In this document: piece after piece, positions 9,332-18,035 of the stretch
Layout of the letters: each line of letters opens with the position of its first letter
Position numbering within the stretch: position 1 is the first letter of the stretch
DNA from: Anaeromassilibacillus senegalensis
Lineage (GTDB): Bacteria; Bacillota; Clostridia; Oscillospirales; Acutalibacteraceae
Assembly (NCBI RefSeq): GCF_001261775.1
Contig: NZ_LN868538.1
Coordinates: forward strand, 496,001-560,000
Direction of reading: 5' to 3'
Length of the DNA: 64,000 nt
Position numbers and translations under genes: made by a program
Notes under the pieces: generated by a model
The model's input: only the letters and a program-made list of their open reading frames with translations
The model's database searches: none
What the model was told of the DNA's origin: nothing

Positions 9332-9730
9332 TTACCAAATAAATGCGAGGACTTCGCCGCCTACATTTTCCTTGCGGGCCTGACGGTCGGTCATGATGCC
9401 CTTGGAAGTGGAGATGATCGCGACGCCCAGGCCCTTCATGACCCGGGGCAGCTCCTCAGCGCTGGAATAGATGCGAAGGCCCGGTTTGGAAACCCGGCGC
9501 AGACCCTTGATAACAGGCGTCTTGCCCTCGCCATATTTTAGGTTCACCTTGATGATGCCCTGTTTGCCGTCCTCTACAACCGTAAAATTCTTTACATATC
9601 CCTCATCGACCAGAATCTGGACAATGGCTTTCTTCATGTTGGAAGCGGGAATGTCAACGGAATCATGCTTTGCGGAAACCGCATTGCGAATACGGGTGAG
9701 CAAATCAGCAATTGTATCTGTAATTTGCAT
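9332..9730 (-). CDS. rpsH: 30S ribosomal protein S8
   Basis: S8, 132 residues: [21 protein letters not shown] at the start and the C-terminal RNA-binding signature [20 protein letters not shown]. In E. coli S8 represses the spc operon by binding mRNA near rplE; such control here would be inference. It lies 25 nt after rpsN. Confidence 0.98.
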   Translation of the reverse strand: MQITDTIADLLTRIRNAVSAKHDSVDIPASNMKKAIVQILVDEGYVKNFTVVEDGKQGIIKVNLKYGEGKTPVIKGLRRVSKPGLRIYSSAEELPRVMKGLGVAIISTSKGIMTDRQARKENVGGEVLAFIW

Positions 9731-9754
9731 ACCGTTACCTCCTTTGCTAAGCTT

Positions 9755-9940
9755 TTACCAGCTGGCCTTTTTCACACCCGGAATCTCGCCCTTGTAGGCC
9801 AGTTCCCGGAAGCATATGCGGCAAATTCCGAACTTGCGAAGATAGGCATGCGGCCTGCCACAGATTTTGCATCTGTTGTACGCGCGGGAAGAATACTTCG
9901 CCGGTCTGCTCTGCTTGATTTTCATAGAAGTCTTGGCCAC
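9755..9940 (-). CDS. rpsN: 30S ribosomal protein S14, zinc type Z
   Basis: The 61-residue zinc form of S14. C24, C27, C40 and C43 make the CxxC-x12-CxxC knuckle, followed by [18 protein letters not shown]. This short form is the usual Gram-positive S14 (RpsZ type). A longer zinc-free paralogue, if any, would be a Zur target elsewhere; none is in this window, although znuABC at 46652-49294 is. Confidence 0.97.
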   Translation of the reverse strand: MAKTSMKIKQSRPAKYSSRAYNRCKICGRPHAYLRKFGICRICFRELAYKGEIPGVKKASW

Positions 9941-9952
9941 AATAATCCCTCC

Positions 9953-10492
9953 TTATTTCGCAAACGGGGCACCCATGAGTGACAAAAGCTCTCTGGATTC
10001 CTCGTCGGTGTTTGCGGTGGTCACGAAACAGATGTCCATTCCGCGGACTTTATCGATCTTATCGTAGTCGATCTCCGGGAAGATCAACTGTTCTTTGATG
10101 CCCATGTTGTAGTTGCCGCGGCCATCAAAAGAGTTGGCGTTGATGCCTCTGAAGTCTCTTACGCGGGGCAGGGCGACGTTGAAGAGTCTGTCGATGAACT
10201 CGTACATTCTGTCGCCTCTGAGGGTTACCTTTACGCCGATGTTCATGCCCTCACGGAGCTTGAAGTTAGCGACGGATTTCTTTGCCTTACAGATCATCGG
10301 CTTCTGGCCGGTGATGGCGGAGAGATCGGTCACGATGGCGTCAATTACTTTGGCGTTGTCTTTCGCCTCGCCGGCTCCTACGTTGATGACAACTTTCTCG
10401 ATCTTCGGGATCTGCATCACGCTTTTGTAGGAGAACTTTTTCATCAGTGCCGGAGCGACGTCTTTTCTATAAGTTTCCTTAAGTCTGGCCAT
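9953..10492 (-). CDS. rplE: 50S ribosomal protein L5
   Basis: L5, 179 residues ([60 protein letters not shown]). L5 joins 5S rRNA to the central protuberance and touches P-site tRNA. It follows rplX by 13 nt. Confidence 0.98.
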   Translation of the reverse strand: MARLKETYRKDVAPALMKKFSYKSVMQIPKIEKVVINVGAGEAKDNAKVIDAIVTDLSAITGQKPMICKAKKSVANFKLREGMNIGVKVTLRGDRMYEFIDRLFNVALPRVRDFRGINANSFDGRGNYNMGIKEQLIFPEIDYDKIDKVRGMDICFVTTANTDEESRELLSLMGAPFAK

Positions 10493-10505
10493 GTCTTATC
10501 CTCCC

Positions 10506-10826
10506 TTACAGCGCTTCGCCGCATTTTACGCAAATGCGTTCCTTGGTGCCGTCCTCATACATTTTGTGGCCGACACGCGTGGGTTTGCCGCAGCGGGGGC
10601 AGACAATCTGGACCTTGCAGGCATAGATTGCGCTTTCAGCCTTAACGATGCCGGTCTGATCGCCCATTTTGCGAGCCTTCACATGCTTACTGATCATGTT
10701 GAGGCCCTCGACGATGACCTTGCCCTCTTTGGGGCTGACGGCCAGGATCTTGCCCTTTTTGCCGCGATCTTTACCTGTAATGATGACGACGGTGTCACCA
10801 GTTTTAACATGAACTTTGTTATTCAT
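10506..10826 (-). CDS. rplX: 50S ribosomal protein L24 with C-terminal zinc ribbon
   Basis: L24, 106 residues. The N-terminal KOW motif (VKTGDTVVIITGKDRGKKG) starts 23S assembly near the exit tunnel. The C-terminal part carries two cysteine pairs, CPRCGKPTRVG and CVKCGEAL, a small zinc ribbon found in many Clostridia L24 proteins. Confidence 0.98.
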   Translation of the reverse strand: MNNKVHVKTGDTVVIITGKDRGKKGKILAVSPKEGKVIVEGLNMISKHVKARKMGDQTGIVKAESAIYACKVQIVCPRCGKPTRVGHKMYEDGTKERICVKCGEAL

Positions 10827-10841
10827 TTGGGAACACCTCCA

Positions 10842-11210
10842 TCAAAGTACTTCCGGGGCAAGGCTCAGAATCTTCAGATAATCCTTATCGCGCAGCTCTC
10901 TCGCCACGGGTCCAAAGATACGCGTGCCCTTCGGGTTCTTGTCTTCCTTGATAATAACGGCGGCATTTTCATCAAAACGGATGTAAGTGCCGTCGTCACG
11001 GCGTACGCCGAACGCGGTGCGGACGATAACCGCCTTGACCACGTCGCCTTTTTTCACCTGGCCGCCGGGCGCCGCTTTCTTTACAGAAGCCACGACCACG
11101 TCGCCAATATTTGCATACCTTCTGCCGGTACCGCCGAGAACGCGGATGCACATAAGCTCCTTCGCGCCGGTGTTATCGGCTACTTTCAGGTAGGTCTGCT
11201 GTTGTATCAC
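10842..11210 (-). CDS. rplN: 50S ribosomal protein L14
   Basis: L14, 122 residues ([40 protein letters not shown], ending [12 protein letters not shown]). It lies at the subunit interface, and in E. coli it is the target of the RsfS silencing factor. 16 nt separate it from rplX. Confidence 0.98.
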   Translation of the reverse strand: MIQQQTYLKVADNTGAKELMCIRVLGGTGRRYANIGDVVVASVKKAAPGGQVKKGDVVKAVIVRTAFGVRRDDGTYIRFDENAAVIIKEDKNPKGTRIFGPVARELRDKDYLKILSLAPEVL

Positions 11211-11242
11211 AGTGCGTTCCTCCTTCGCTTAAGCCAAAAAGC

Positions 11243-11500
11243 TTATTTGGCCTTCTCTATAATCTCGACGAGACGCCATCTTTTTTCTTTACTGAGCGGA
11301 CGGGTCTCCATCACACGCACGCGGTCACCGATTGTGCATTCATTGTTCTCATCATGTGCCTTCAGCTTAACGGTACGTTTGATAATTTTCTTATACAGCG
11401 GATGCTTGACGCTATCCTCAATGGCAATGACAACCGTCTTATCCATTTTGTTGCTGACAACTTTGCCGACCGCCGTTTTTCTCATATTTCTATCGCTCAC
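11243..11500 (-). CDS. rpsQ: 30S ribosomal protein S17
   Basis: S17, 85 residues, OB-fold ([20 protein letters not shown], then [20 protein letters not shown]). It is a primary 16S binder in the 30S body. The TTAATC AATGA context places its start 19 nt after the rpmC stop. Confidence 0.98.
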   Translation of the reverse strand: MSDRNMRKTAVGKVVSNKMDKTVVIAIEDSVKHPLYKKIIKRTVKLKAHDENNECTIGDRVRVMETRPLSKEKRWRLVEIIEKAK

Positions 11501-11519
11501 TGATTAATCCTCCCTTCCG

Positions 11520-11726
11520 TTACGCCTTCGCGCTGTCCTTGAGTTCATTCTCGCGAATAACGGTCTTTACACGCGCGATGTCTTTCTTAACAGCGGAAAT
11601 ACGCATCGGGTTATCGAGCTGATTAATGGCAAGCTGGAAACGCAGGTTGAAAAGCTCGGCCTTGAGGTCTTTCAGCTTACTTTCCAATTCCGCGGTTGTT
11701 AAATCTCTGACTTCTGAGGCCTTCAT
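11520..11726 (-). CDS. rpmC: 50S ribosomal protein L29
   Basis: L29, 68 residues, two helices: [20 protein letters not shown] and [20 protein letters not shown], ending with an acidic-basic tail. It sits at the tunnel exit and helps dock trigger factor and SRP. Its start shares one base with the rplP stop. Confidence 0.97.
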   Translation of the reverse strand: MKASEVRDLTTAELESKLKDLKAELFNLRFQLAINQLDNPMRISAVKKDIARVKTVIRENELKDSAKA

Positions 11727-12151
11727 TACTGCTCACCACCCGTTTCTTCCTTTTTAACAAACTTGCACTTAATCGGCAGCTTGTTGGACGCAAGACGCAA
11801 TGCTTCTCTGGCGGTTTCCTCCGGAACGCCGCCAATTTCGAACATAACTCTGCCCGGCTTGACAACGGCAACCCAGTACTCCGGGGAGCCTTTACCGGAA
11901 CCCATGCGGGTTTCAGCCGGCTTCTCTGTAATCGGCTTATCCGGGAAAATCTTGATCCAGACCTGGCCGAATCTCTTACAGTAACGTGTCATGGCGACAC
12001 GAGCTGCTTCAATCTGGTTGGAAGTGATCCATGCCGGCTCCATCGCCTGGAGGCCGAAATCACCGTAAGTCACCTTATTGCCGCGATATGCTTTACCGGT
12101 CAGACGACCGCGGTGCACTCTGCGGTATTTTACACGTTTAGGCAACAGCAT
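11726..12151 (-). CDS. rplP: 50S ribosomal protein L16
   Basis: L16, 141 residues ([20 protein letters not shown], then [20 protein letters not shown] and [16 protein letters not shown] [19 protein letters not shown]). L16 lines the A-site tRNA cleft and is needed for peptidyl transfer. One-base overlaps with rpsC and rpmC point to coupled translation. Confidence 0.98.
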   Translation of the reverse strand: MLLPKRVKYRRVHRGRLTGKAYRGNKVTYGDFGLQAMEPAWITSNQIEAARVAMTRYCKRFGQVWIKIFPDKPITEKPAETRMGSGKGSPEYWVAVVKPGRVMFEIGGVPEETAREALRLASNKLPIKCKFVKKEETGGEQ

Positions 12152-12816
12152 TATTTACTGCCTCCTTCCCTGCGGGGCTTGCGGTTGTCGTTAAGAACCT
12201 CGCCCTTGTACAGCCAAACCTTGACGCCGATGCGTCCATAGGTTGTGGCAGCCTCTGCAAAACCGTAGTCGATGTCCGCGCGGATGGTCTGCAGCGGAAT
12301 CGTTCCGTCGTGGTACTGCTCCGTTCTGGCGATTTCAGCGCCGCCCAAACGGCCGGACACCTGGGTTTTAATACCCTTCGCGCCGAGCTTCATGGCACGG
12401 CCGATGCACTGCTTCATCGCGCGGCGGAAAGAAGTTCTCTTTTCCAGCTGCTGTGCGATGTTTTCTGCGATCAGCTGTGCGTTGAGGTCCGGAGACTTCA
12501 CTTCAACAATATTGATCGTAACCGGCTTTTTGAGCATCTTCTCGCACTGCACACGAAGTTTTTCAATTTCGGAGCCGCCGCGGCCGATGACCATGCCGGG
12601 TTTTGCACAATGGATATGAACGCGCACCTTGGAGGCGTCACGCTCGATTTCAATCTTCGGAACGCCTGCTGCTGCAAGCTGCTTCTTCAGCGTTCTGCGC
12701 AGGTTGTAGTCCTCAACGAGCGTATCGCCGAAAACGTTGTCCTTCGCGAACCAGCGGGAATCCCAATCTTTAATTACGCCCACACGAAAGCCATGTGGAT
12801 TTACTTTCTGGCCCAT
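12151..12816 (-). CDS. rpsC: 30S ribosomal protein S3
   Basis: S3, 221 residues. Seen: [20 protein letters not shown], a KH domain around 60-110 ([20 protein letters not shown]), and the C-terminal domain with [19 protein letters not shown]3 forms part of the mRNA entry ring with S4 and S5. Confidence 0.98.
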   Translation of the reverse strand: MGQKVNPHGFRVGVIKDWDSRWFAKDNVFGDTLVEDYNLRRTLKKQLAAAGVPKIEIERDASKVRVHIHCAKPGMVIGRGGSEIEKLRVQCEKMLKKPVTINIVEVKSPDLNAQLIAENIAQQLEKRTSFRRAMKQCIGRAMKLGAKGIKTQVSGRLGGAEIARTEQYHDGTIPLQTIRADIDYGFAEAATTYGRIGVKVWLYKGEVLNDNRKPRREGGSK

Positions 12817-12835
12817 AGTTTACCTCCTCTTCTGC

Positions 12836-13177
12836 TTATTCTTTTTCCTTGAGCACGAGGGTCACGTGCGAAGTTCTCTTCTCGATACGGAACGCGCGTC
12901 CCTGTGCTCTCGGGCGGATGCGCTTGAGGATCGGGCCCGGACATACGAAGCACTCTGCCACGTACAGTCTGGAAACATCCATGTTATGGTTATTCTCAGC
13001 GTTTGCCATAGCCGACTTCAGCAATTTTTCAAGGTATTCGCAAGCGGCCTTTGGGGTATTCTTGAGGATAGCCATTGCAACGTCCACCGGCTTATTGCGG
13101 ATCAGATCCAGCACGATGGATACCTTACGGGGAGAAATGCGGGCGTATTTCAGATAAGCCCTTGCTTCTGCTTCCAT
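12836..13177 (-). CDS. rplV: 50S ribosomal protein L22
   Basis: L22, 113 residues ([20 protein letters not shown], then [20 protein letters not shown], the long beta hairpin that reaches into the exit tunnel and where macrolide resistance changes occur in other species). No insertion in the hairpin is seen. Confidence 0.98.
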   Translation of the reverse strand: MEAEARAYLKYARISPRKVSIVLDLIRNKPVDVAMAILKNTPKAACEYLEKLLKSAMANAENNHNMDVSRLYVAECFVCPGPILKRIRPRAQGRAFRIEKRTSHVTLVLKEKE

Positions 13178-13197
13178 GTATATACTCCTTTCGGCCG

Positions 13198-13479
13198 TTA
13201 TCTACCCGGCGATGTGGTTTTGGAACCGGCGTGGCCCTTATAGGTTCTGGTGGGTGCAAACTCGCCGAGTTTGTGACCGACCATATCCTCGGTGACATAC
13301 ACCGGAACATGCTTGCGGCCGTCATGGACCGCAAAGGTGTGGCCTACGAAATCCGGGAAGATCACGGAAGCTCTGCTCCAGGTCTTCACGATTTTCTTTT
13401 CGCCGGCCGCATTCATTTCCTGAATCCTTTTCAGCAGCACAGGCTGTACATAAGGACCCTTTTTAATGCTTCTGCTCAT
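13198..13479 (-). CDS. rpsS: 30S ribosomal protein S19
   Basis: S19, 93 residues ([40 protein letters not shown], ending [12 protein letters not shown]). S19 and S13 form a head complex near the B1a bridge. The tail is complete. Confidence 0.98.
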   Translation of the reverse strand: MSRSIKKGPYVQPVLLKRIQEMNAAGEKKIVKTWSRASVIFPDFVGHTFAVHDGRKHVPVYVTEDMVGHKLGEFAPTRTYKGHAGSKTTSPGR

Positions 13480-13505
13480 AATTCACAAGCTCCTTTCCGT
13501 ACGCC

Positions 13506-14339
13506 TTATTTGCCGTTTCTGCGTCTCACGATAAACTTATCGGAACGGTTATGATGGGCGCGCGTCTTATAGCCGAGCGCCGGTTTGCCCCAGGGGGTCA
13601 TCGGGCCCGGATGGCCGATCGGAGATTTACCTTCACCACCGCCGTGCGGGTGGTCGTTCGGGTTCATAACAGAACCGCGGACAGTCGGTCTCCAGCCCAT
13701 GTGGCGCTTGCGGCCCGCTTTACCGATCTTGACATTTTCATGATCGATGTTGCTGACCTGGCCAATGGTGGCCATGCAGTTTGCCGGCACATTGCGGAGC
13801 TCGCCGGAAGGCAGTCTCAGCAGCGCCATGCCGTTTTCCTTCGCCATCAGCTGGGCCATGTTGCCCGCTGCGCGTGCAAGCTGCGCGCCCTTGCCGGGAT
13901 ACAGCTCGACGTTGTGGATGAAGGTACCGGTCGGGATGTTGGCAAGCGGAAGCGCATTGCCGGGCTTAATATCGGCGCCGGTGCCGGAAACGATCACGTC
14001 GCCGACCTTCAGGCCGTGCGGTGCGATGATATATCTCTTTTCGCCGTCTTCATACTGAACCAGCGCGATGAACGCGGAGCGGTTCGGGTCGTACTCCAGG
14101 GTGAGCACGGTGGCCGGCATATCCGCCTTCTGGCGCTTGAAGTCGATGATGCGGTACTTCTTACGGTTTGCGCCGCCGCGGTGGCGGACGGTGATTCTGC
14201 CGTAGCTGTTGCGGCCGGAGTGGTTCTTCTTGGAATCCAGGAGACTCTTTTCCGGTGCAACTTTCGAAAGGCCAGTGTAGTCCGTGGTGGACATGTCCCT
14301 TCGGGCATTGGTTGTCGGTTTATAATTGATAATCGGCAT
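13506..14339 (-). CDS. rplB: 50S ribosomal protein L2
   Basis: L2, 277 residues, needed for subunit joining and peptidyl-transferase function. The N-terminal [20 protein letters not shown], the OB and SH3-like core, and the conserved C-terminal stretch [18 protein letters not shown] with its key histidine are all present. The 94-nt gap to rplW is longer than most here and holds a GC hairpin without a T-run. Confidence 0.99.
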   Translation of the reverse strand: MPIINYKPTTNARRDMSTTDYTGLSKVAPEKSLLDSKKNHSGRNSYGRITVRHRGGANRKKYRIIDFKRQKADMPATVLTLEYDPNRSAFIALVQYEDGEKRYIIAPHGLKVGDVIVSGTGADIKPGNALPLANIPTGTFIHNVELYPGKGAQLARAAGNMAQLMAKENGMALLRLPSGELRNVPANCMATIGQVSNIDHENVKIGKAGRKRHMGWRPTVRGSVMNPNDHPHGGGEGKSPIGHPGPMTPWGKPALGYKTRAHHNRSDKFIVRRRNGK

Positions 14340-14433
14340 TTCGGTTTCACACTCCTCATGATGGCTTTGCGGGACGCTGCCGACGCCCCATACGTTGCCG
14401 AAGGCCCGGGAAGCCGCTCACGCGGCCCGGAGA

Positions 14434-14724
14434 TTACATCATACCTTCAAAGAATTCGATGGTCTTGCTGTCCTCTGTCAGGGTGACGACGGCCTTCTTC
14501 CAGGACGGGGTGTAGCCCTCGGTTCTGCCCTGGCGGCGGAGGTGGCCTCTCACATGCAGAGTGTTGACCTTGCTGACCTTCACGCCGAACAGTTCTTCAA
14601 CCGCTCTCTTGATGTCGATCTTTGTGGCGCTTTTGGCAACCTCAAAGGTGTACTTTTTCATGCCGATGCCGGTCATGCTTTTTTCTGTAATAATGGGGCG
14701 GATAACGATATCCTGTGCTGCCAT
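14434..14724 (-). CDS. rplW: 50S ribosomal protein L23
   Basis: L23, 96 residues (DIVIRPIITEKSMTGIGMKK, KTKIDIKRAVEELFGV-type helix, then GRTEGYTPSWKKAVVTL). It is the docking site at the tunnel exit for trigger factor and SRP. It overlaps the rplD stop by one base. Confidence 0.98.
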   Translation of the reverse strand: MAAQDIVIRPIITEKSMTGIGMKKYTFEVAKSATKIDIKRAVEELFGVKVSKVNTLHVRGHLRRQGRTEGYTPSWKKAVVTLTEDSKTIEFFEGMM

Positions 14725-15347
14725 TATGCATACACCTCCTCAATCTGAGCGACGGCGTCCTTCACAACGACAAACTTGTCGGCGTTGAGGATGTCGTAAA
14801 CGTTCAGGGTGTTTACCATTGCGGTCTTCACACCGGGGATGTTCGCGGCGGAAGCGACGACCTTGCCGTTCAGCTCAGGCAGAACGATCAGCGTCTTCTT
14901 CTCGGAGCCGATCGCCTTGAGCATGGATGCAATGGTCTTTGTCTTGTATTCGTCCATCGCCAGCTGGTCCAGAACGATCATGTCGTTACCGGCAACCTTG
15001 CTGGACAGCGCGGACTTCATTGCAAGGCGTCTTACCTTTTTATTTAAAGTATAACGGTAGCTGCGCGGCTTCGGGGCAAACGAGATACCGCCGTGCGTCC
15101 AATGGGGCGCGCGGGTGGAACCCTGTCTTGCGTGTCCGGTGCCCTTCTGTCTCCACGGCTTTTTGCCGCCGCCGGAAACTTCTGCGCGGGTCAGCGCGGA
15201 CTGTGTGCCCTGGCGCTGGTTGGCGAGGTAGTTTTTCACTACGTCGTGCATGACGCTCACATTGGGCTCAATTCCAAATACAGCCTCGGCCAGGTCCATC
15301 TTTTCGACTTCTTTGCCGGCCGTGTTGAGTACTGCTACTGTAGGCAT
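14724..15347 (-). CDS. rplD: 50S ribosomal protein L4
   Basis: L4, 207 residues. It has the long basic loop (GSGKKPWRQKGTGHARQG-like, residues ~45-90) that reaches the exit tunnel and the globular fold ending VVVKDAVAQIEEVYA. In gammaproteobacteria L4 controls the S10 operon at the rpsJ leader. A leader with a terminator-like hairpin also exists here (16459-16493), but no link to L4 is shown. Confidence 0.98.
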   Translation of the reverse strand: MPTVAVLNTAGKEVEKMDLAEAVFGIEPNVSVMHDVVKNYLANQRQGTQSALTRAEVSGGGKKPWRQKGTGHARQGSTRAPHWTHGGISFAPKPRSYRYTLNKKVRRLAMKSALSSKVAGNDMIVLDQLAMDEYKTKTIASMLKAIGSEKKTLIVLPELNGKVVASAANIPGVKTAMVNTLNVYDILNADKFVVVKDAVAQIEEVYA

Positions 15348-15364
15348 ACCAATTCCTCCTTCCC

Positions 15365-15997
15365 TTACGCCTTCACGCTGTCGCGGATCACGACGGTACC
15401 GCCGTTGGGACCCGGGATCGCGCCTCTGACGGCGATGAGGTTGTTTTCGACGTCCACCTTGACGACAGTCAGATTCTGGACGGTGACTTTCTCCGCACCC
15501 AGGTGACCCGGCAGCTTCTTGCCCTTGAACACTCTGGACGGATCGGAACAGGCGCCGTTGGAGCCTGCATGGCGGGCCACAGGGCCGGAACCATGGGTTT
15601 CTTTGAGCCTGTGCAGATTCCAGCGCTTAATCGCGCCGGCGTAGCCCTTACCTTTGCTGGTGCCGCTGACATCGACCTTGTCGCCGTTGGCAAAGACGTC
15701 TGCCTTCACCAGGTCGCCTACATTGTAGGAGTCGGTGCTTTCAAAGCGGAACTCGCGGAGGACTCTTTTGGGAGCGACATCGCCCTTGGCGAAATGGCCC
15801 TTCATGGGCTTGTTCACCTTGTGGGCCTTCAGATCGCCGTAACCCAGCTGAACCGCTGCGTAGCCGTCGTTTTCAACAGTCTTTTTCTGTGCGACGACAC
15901 AGGGGCCTGCCTCGATGACGGTTACCGGGACCACTTTCCCGTTTTCGTCGAAGATCTGCGTCATGCCGATCTTCTTGCCGATGATACCTTTTTGCAT
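15365..15997 (-). CDS. rplC: 50S ribosomal protein L3
   Basis: L3, 210 residues ([60 protein letters not shown]). One of the first proteins in 50S assembly; its loop approaches the peptidyl-transferase centre. The 69-nt gap to rpsJ holds a small GGTTGGC/GCCAAC hairpin. Confidence 0.99.
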   Translation of the reverse strand: MQKGIIGKKIGMTQIFDENGKVVPVTVIEAGPCVVAQKKTVENDGYAAVQLGYGDLKAHKVNKPMKGHFAKGDVAPKRVLREFRFESTDSYNVGDLVKADVFANGDKVDVSGTSKGKGYAGAIKRWNLHRLKETHGSGPVARHAGSNGACSDPSRVFKGKKLPGHLGAEKVTVQNLTVVKVDVENNLIAVRGAIPGPNGGTVVIRDSVKA

Positions 15998-16066
15998 TAT
16001 TTTACCTCCTGTACAGGTTATTGGTTGGCTTTCGCCAACTTGACCTCGGCCGCTGGTTGGTTAAAA

Positions 16067-16378
16067 TCAGAGTTTGATCTCGATTTCAACGCCTGCGGGG
16101 AGCTCCAGACCCATCAAAGCCTCAACGGTTTTGTTGGAGGGTCTGAGGATGTCGATCAATCTCTTGTGGGTTCTCATCTCGAACTGCTCACGGCTGTCCT
16201 TGTACTTGTGAACGGCGCGCAGAATCGTGATGATCTGCTTTTCCGTCGGCAGCGGCACCGGGCCGGAAACCCTTGCGCCCGTGCGCTTTGCTGTCTGTAC
16301 AATCTTTTCAGCGCTCTGGTCGACCAGCTGATGATCGTACCCCTTGATTCTGATCCTGATTTTTTCCTTGACTGCCAC
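16067..16378 (-). CDS. rpsJ: 30S ribosomal protein S10
   Basis: First gene of the operon. S10, 103 residues ([19 protein letters not shown], the tRNA-proximal loop [17 protein letters not shown], then [16 protein letters not shown]). S10 (NusE) also joins NusB in antitermination. In many Firmicutes tuf lies just upstream; here it does not, so the S10 operon is separate from the str operon. Confidence 0.99.
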   Translation of the reverse strand: MAVKEKIRIRIKGYDHQLVDQSAEKIVQTAKRTGARVSGPVPLPTEKQIITILRAVHKYKDSREQFEMRTHKRLIDILRPSNKTVEALMGLELPAGVEIEIKL

Positions 16379-16458
16379 TTGAATCGCCTCCTTATTGTAG
16401 TTGGCGGGCGGCGTTTTTAAAACCTAACACGGAACCGGGTGTTTCTCCAACCGGCATT

Positions 16459-16493
16459 GAAAAACCGGACCATCTTTTGCAAGATGCATCCGG
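16459..16493 (-). promoter_or_regulatory. terminator-like hairpin in the S10 operon leader (candidate attenuator)
   Basis: On the minus strand CCGGA-TGC-ATCTT, loop GCAA, AAGAT-GG-TCCGG, then TTTTTC. It stands ~80 nt before rpsJ and ~165 nt after the promoter, so every rpsJ transcript must pass it. A related AAAGATGCCGGTTTTTCC sits ~115 nt earlier in the same leader and could pair competitively. Regulation is inferred; no protein signal is seen. Confidence 0.55.
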
Positions 16494-16661
16494 GTGAAGG
16501 CAAAAAAACGTCTGAGTGCAGAAAGGCAGTGCAACCCAATCCTCTCGTTACTCAAAATATCTGTCGCCCGGTTTAAAATCGGACATACTCCACGGAAAAA
16601 CCGGCATCTTTCAGCCGCAACCTCCCGCTTCAACGCATATCTGTCGCAGTCACGCTCAATT

Positions 16662-16690
16662 ATAATACCATAGATGCGGGTACAGTGCAA
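16662..16690 (-). promoter_or_regulatory. sigma-A promoter of the S10-spc-alpha superoperon
   Basis: Minus strand TTGCAC, 17 nt, TATTAT. It gives a leader of about 270 nt before rpsJ. No gene lies between 16379 and 16810; the stretch is leader plus promoter. Confidence 0.8.
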
Positions 16691-16810
16691 GACTTATTTT
16701 CTCTTTTTTGCAAGAAATTCCTGGTGTTTTTTTAGATAATCTGACAGTTCTCCCGTGAAAAGAGAAAAAGAGCGGCAATAGGGGCCGAATAGCAAGGCAA
16801 AATGCGCGGT

Positions 16811-17101
16811 TCAGGCGTTTTTCCGCTGCTTTTGGCGGGCCCGCCAGCGCCGGACGCGCCACTGCTGGAAATGGGAAATTGCCAAACAGGCCCGCACCCA
16901 AAACACACGCCAAATACACGGGGATGATTTTCCCGCCAGATAAATTGCGGTGGGGCCGTCTGCACCGCCGATGATCGCGACATGTGCGTCCCCCTGCCGG
17001 ATTTTAGGCGGTTTTTTCATCCGGTTCAGTGTCATTCCGGCCGCTGCGAGGGCGCCGAACAAAATAGCTAGCCATAAAGCGTTCCGTTTCAATTCCAGCA
17101 C
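16811..17101 (-). CDS. small membrane-anchored protein with a GGADGPT motif (OadB-like), possibly frameshifted
   Basis: A 96-residue frame. One hydrophobic segment (~8-25, LWLAILFGALAAAGMTL) is followed by VAIIGGADGPTAIYLAGK (~42-59). IGGADGPTAI is a hallmark of the beta subunit of sodium-pumping decarboxylases, and small clostridial orphans carry it too. After residue 59 the frame turns into an Arg/Trp-rich tail with no family look. Adding one base to the AAAA run at about 16931 would give the hydrophobic VYLACVLGAGLFG instead. So either the protein is naturally short or the frame is broken. No decarboxylase genes are nearby; the function is unknown. Confidence 0.55.
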   Translation of the reverse strand: MLELKRNALWLAILFGALAAAGMTLNRMKKPPKIRQGDAHVAIIGGADGPTAIYLAGKSSPCIWRVFWVRACLAISHFQQWRVRRWRARQKQRKNA

Positions 17102-17124
17102 AACCTTTCTGTTTCAAAATGCAT

Positions 17125-17160
17125 GAAAGGGCTGTTGCAGTTTATGTTCTGCAACAGCCC
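17125..17160 (-). terminator. hairpin, weak terminator after the PH-domain gene
   Basis: A 12-bp perfect stem GGGCTGTTGCAG/CTGCAACAGCCC with an 8-nt loop. On the minus strand only three T follow. It lies in a gene-free stretch, 17102-17463. Confidence 0.5.
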
Positions 17161-17229
17161 AGAAGCCCAATCGGTAGCATAACAGGTTCGTAAAAAAACC
17201 ATATCACTCGTTCCCACTCGCTCTTCTCA

Positions 17230-17305
17230 GGAACAAGAGTTCCGTTCTCTGCGGAGAACGGCAAAGGGCCCTGCCCTTTGATCCCGCCACCTTTCAGAAA
17301 GGTGG
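17230..17305. repeat. cluster of four short palindromes, probable interspersed repeat
   Basis: In a row: GGAAC/GTTCC (17230-17243), GTTCTC/GAGAAC (17244-17259), CAAAGGG/CCCTTTG (17262-17280), and CCACCTTTC/GAAAGGTGG (17287-17305). Repeats of this GGGC-CCTGCCCTTT and CCACCTTT look are common between genes in Oscillospiraceae. The next 150 nt hold two diverged copies of TGAAAATGRTCCTCGCCG (about 17334 and 17398), and nothing coding is seen. Confidence 0.6.
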
Positions 17306-17463
17306 ATAAACACATTTTGACCATTACCTGCAAGATGAAAATGATCCTCGCCGCCTTTAGAAACGTAGAAAGACATATGTTAAGAATTGCCACAAAGTGA
17401 AAATGGTCCTCGCCGTAGGCGCGCCCCGACCGGAGGTCCAGAAAAGCGGGAAAACACATTTTT

Positions 17464-17976
17464 TCAGGATTCCGCCGCGGTCATCGCGCCGGCTTCCGCC
17501 TTGCGGCTGGGCACTGCAATGCGTTTGGCCTCCAGTTCCTTTAAAAAGCCTTCCTTGTCTTCCGGAGAAATCTCCAGCAGATACTGCTTCTTTTTGACCC
17601 GGTAGCGGATATAGACGCGGTCTTTGCTCAAGGCAACCTTAGAATACCCGTTCAGCTTATCTTCTTTCTCCTGCGAAACCTCCAGCAGCTGGCGGTACAG
17701 AATACTTACCTTTTCAAAAAAGCCGTTTTTGATGAACAGCCGGTCTTCGCCGATGATATAATAGGTTGCCCTATACTGCGGCAGAAAAATCAGCAGCACT
17801 GCGATCAGCGCCCAGGTGCCGATCAAGCCCACGAGCAGCAGGTGCCGCACAAACAGGTAATACGCCAGGCAGCCCACGCCTATCACGGCGGCGACCGCCA
17901 TGATGACATAAAAAGAGCGGTCAATTTTGGAGGAATACTTTGTTCCCTCCGGCGGAATGGTCTTACGCATCTTCAT
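17464..17976 (-). CDS. membrane protein with bacterial PH-like domain
   Basis: 170 residues. Two hydrophobic segments (~23-45 and ~47-66, MAVAAVIGVGCLAYYLFVR and LVGLIGTWALIAVLLIFL) are followed by a soluble part: YYIIGEDRLFIKNGFFEKV, LYRQLLEVSQEKE, VYIRYRVKKKQYLLEISPED. The pattern of a short strand, I..LL.V and IR...K..YL.ISP is that of the bPH domains seen in YyaB/YdbT-like proteins. Role unknown. It follows proS by 59 nt on the same strand, so it may be in its transcript. Confidence 0.65.
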   Translation of the reverse strand: MKMRKTIPPEGTKYSSKIDRSFYVIMAVAAVIGVGCLAYYLFVRHLLLVGLIGTWALIAVLLIFLPQYRATYYIIGEDRLFIKNGFFEKVSILYRQLLEVSQEKEDKLNGYSKVALSKDRVYIRYRVKKKQYLLEISPEDKEGFLKELEAKRIAVPSRKAEAGAMTAAES

Positions 17977-18035
17977 ACATCCCTTTCAGGGGAGCTTCCT
18001 TCCCACTCCCCGCCGCGCCGCCGTTCAGCGGCTGA

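Noticed and set aside
16424..16690. Minus-strand frame of 88 residues in the S10 leader
   Set aside because: Its ATG-equivalent lies in the -10/-35 region of the operon promoter, composition is random and Cys/Arg-rich, and no ribosome site is present.
17142..17459. Minus-strand frame of 105 residues
   Set aside because: It translates hairpins and repeated intergenic segments, with no ribosome site and no coherent protein pattern.
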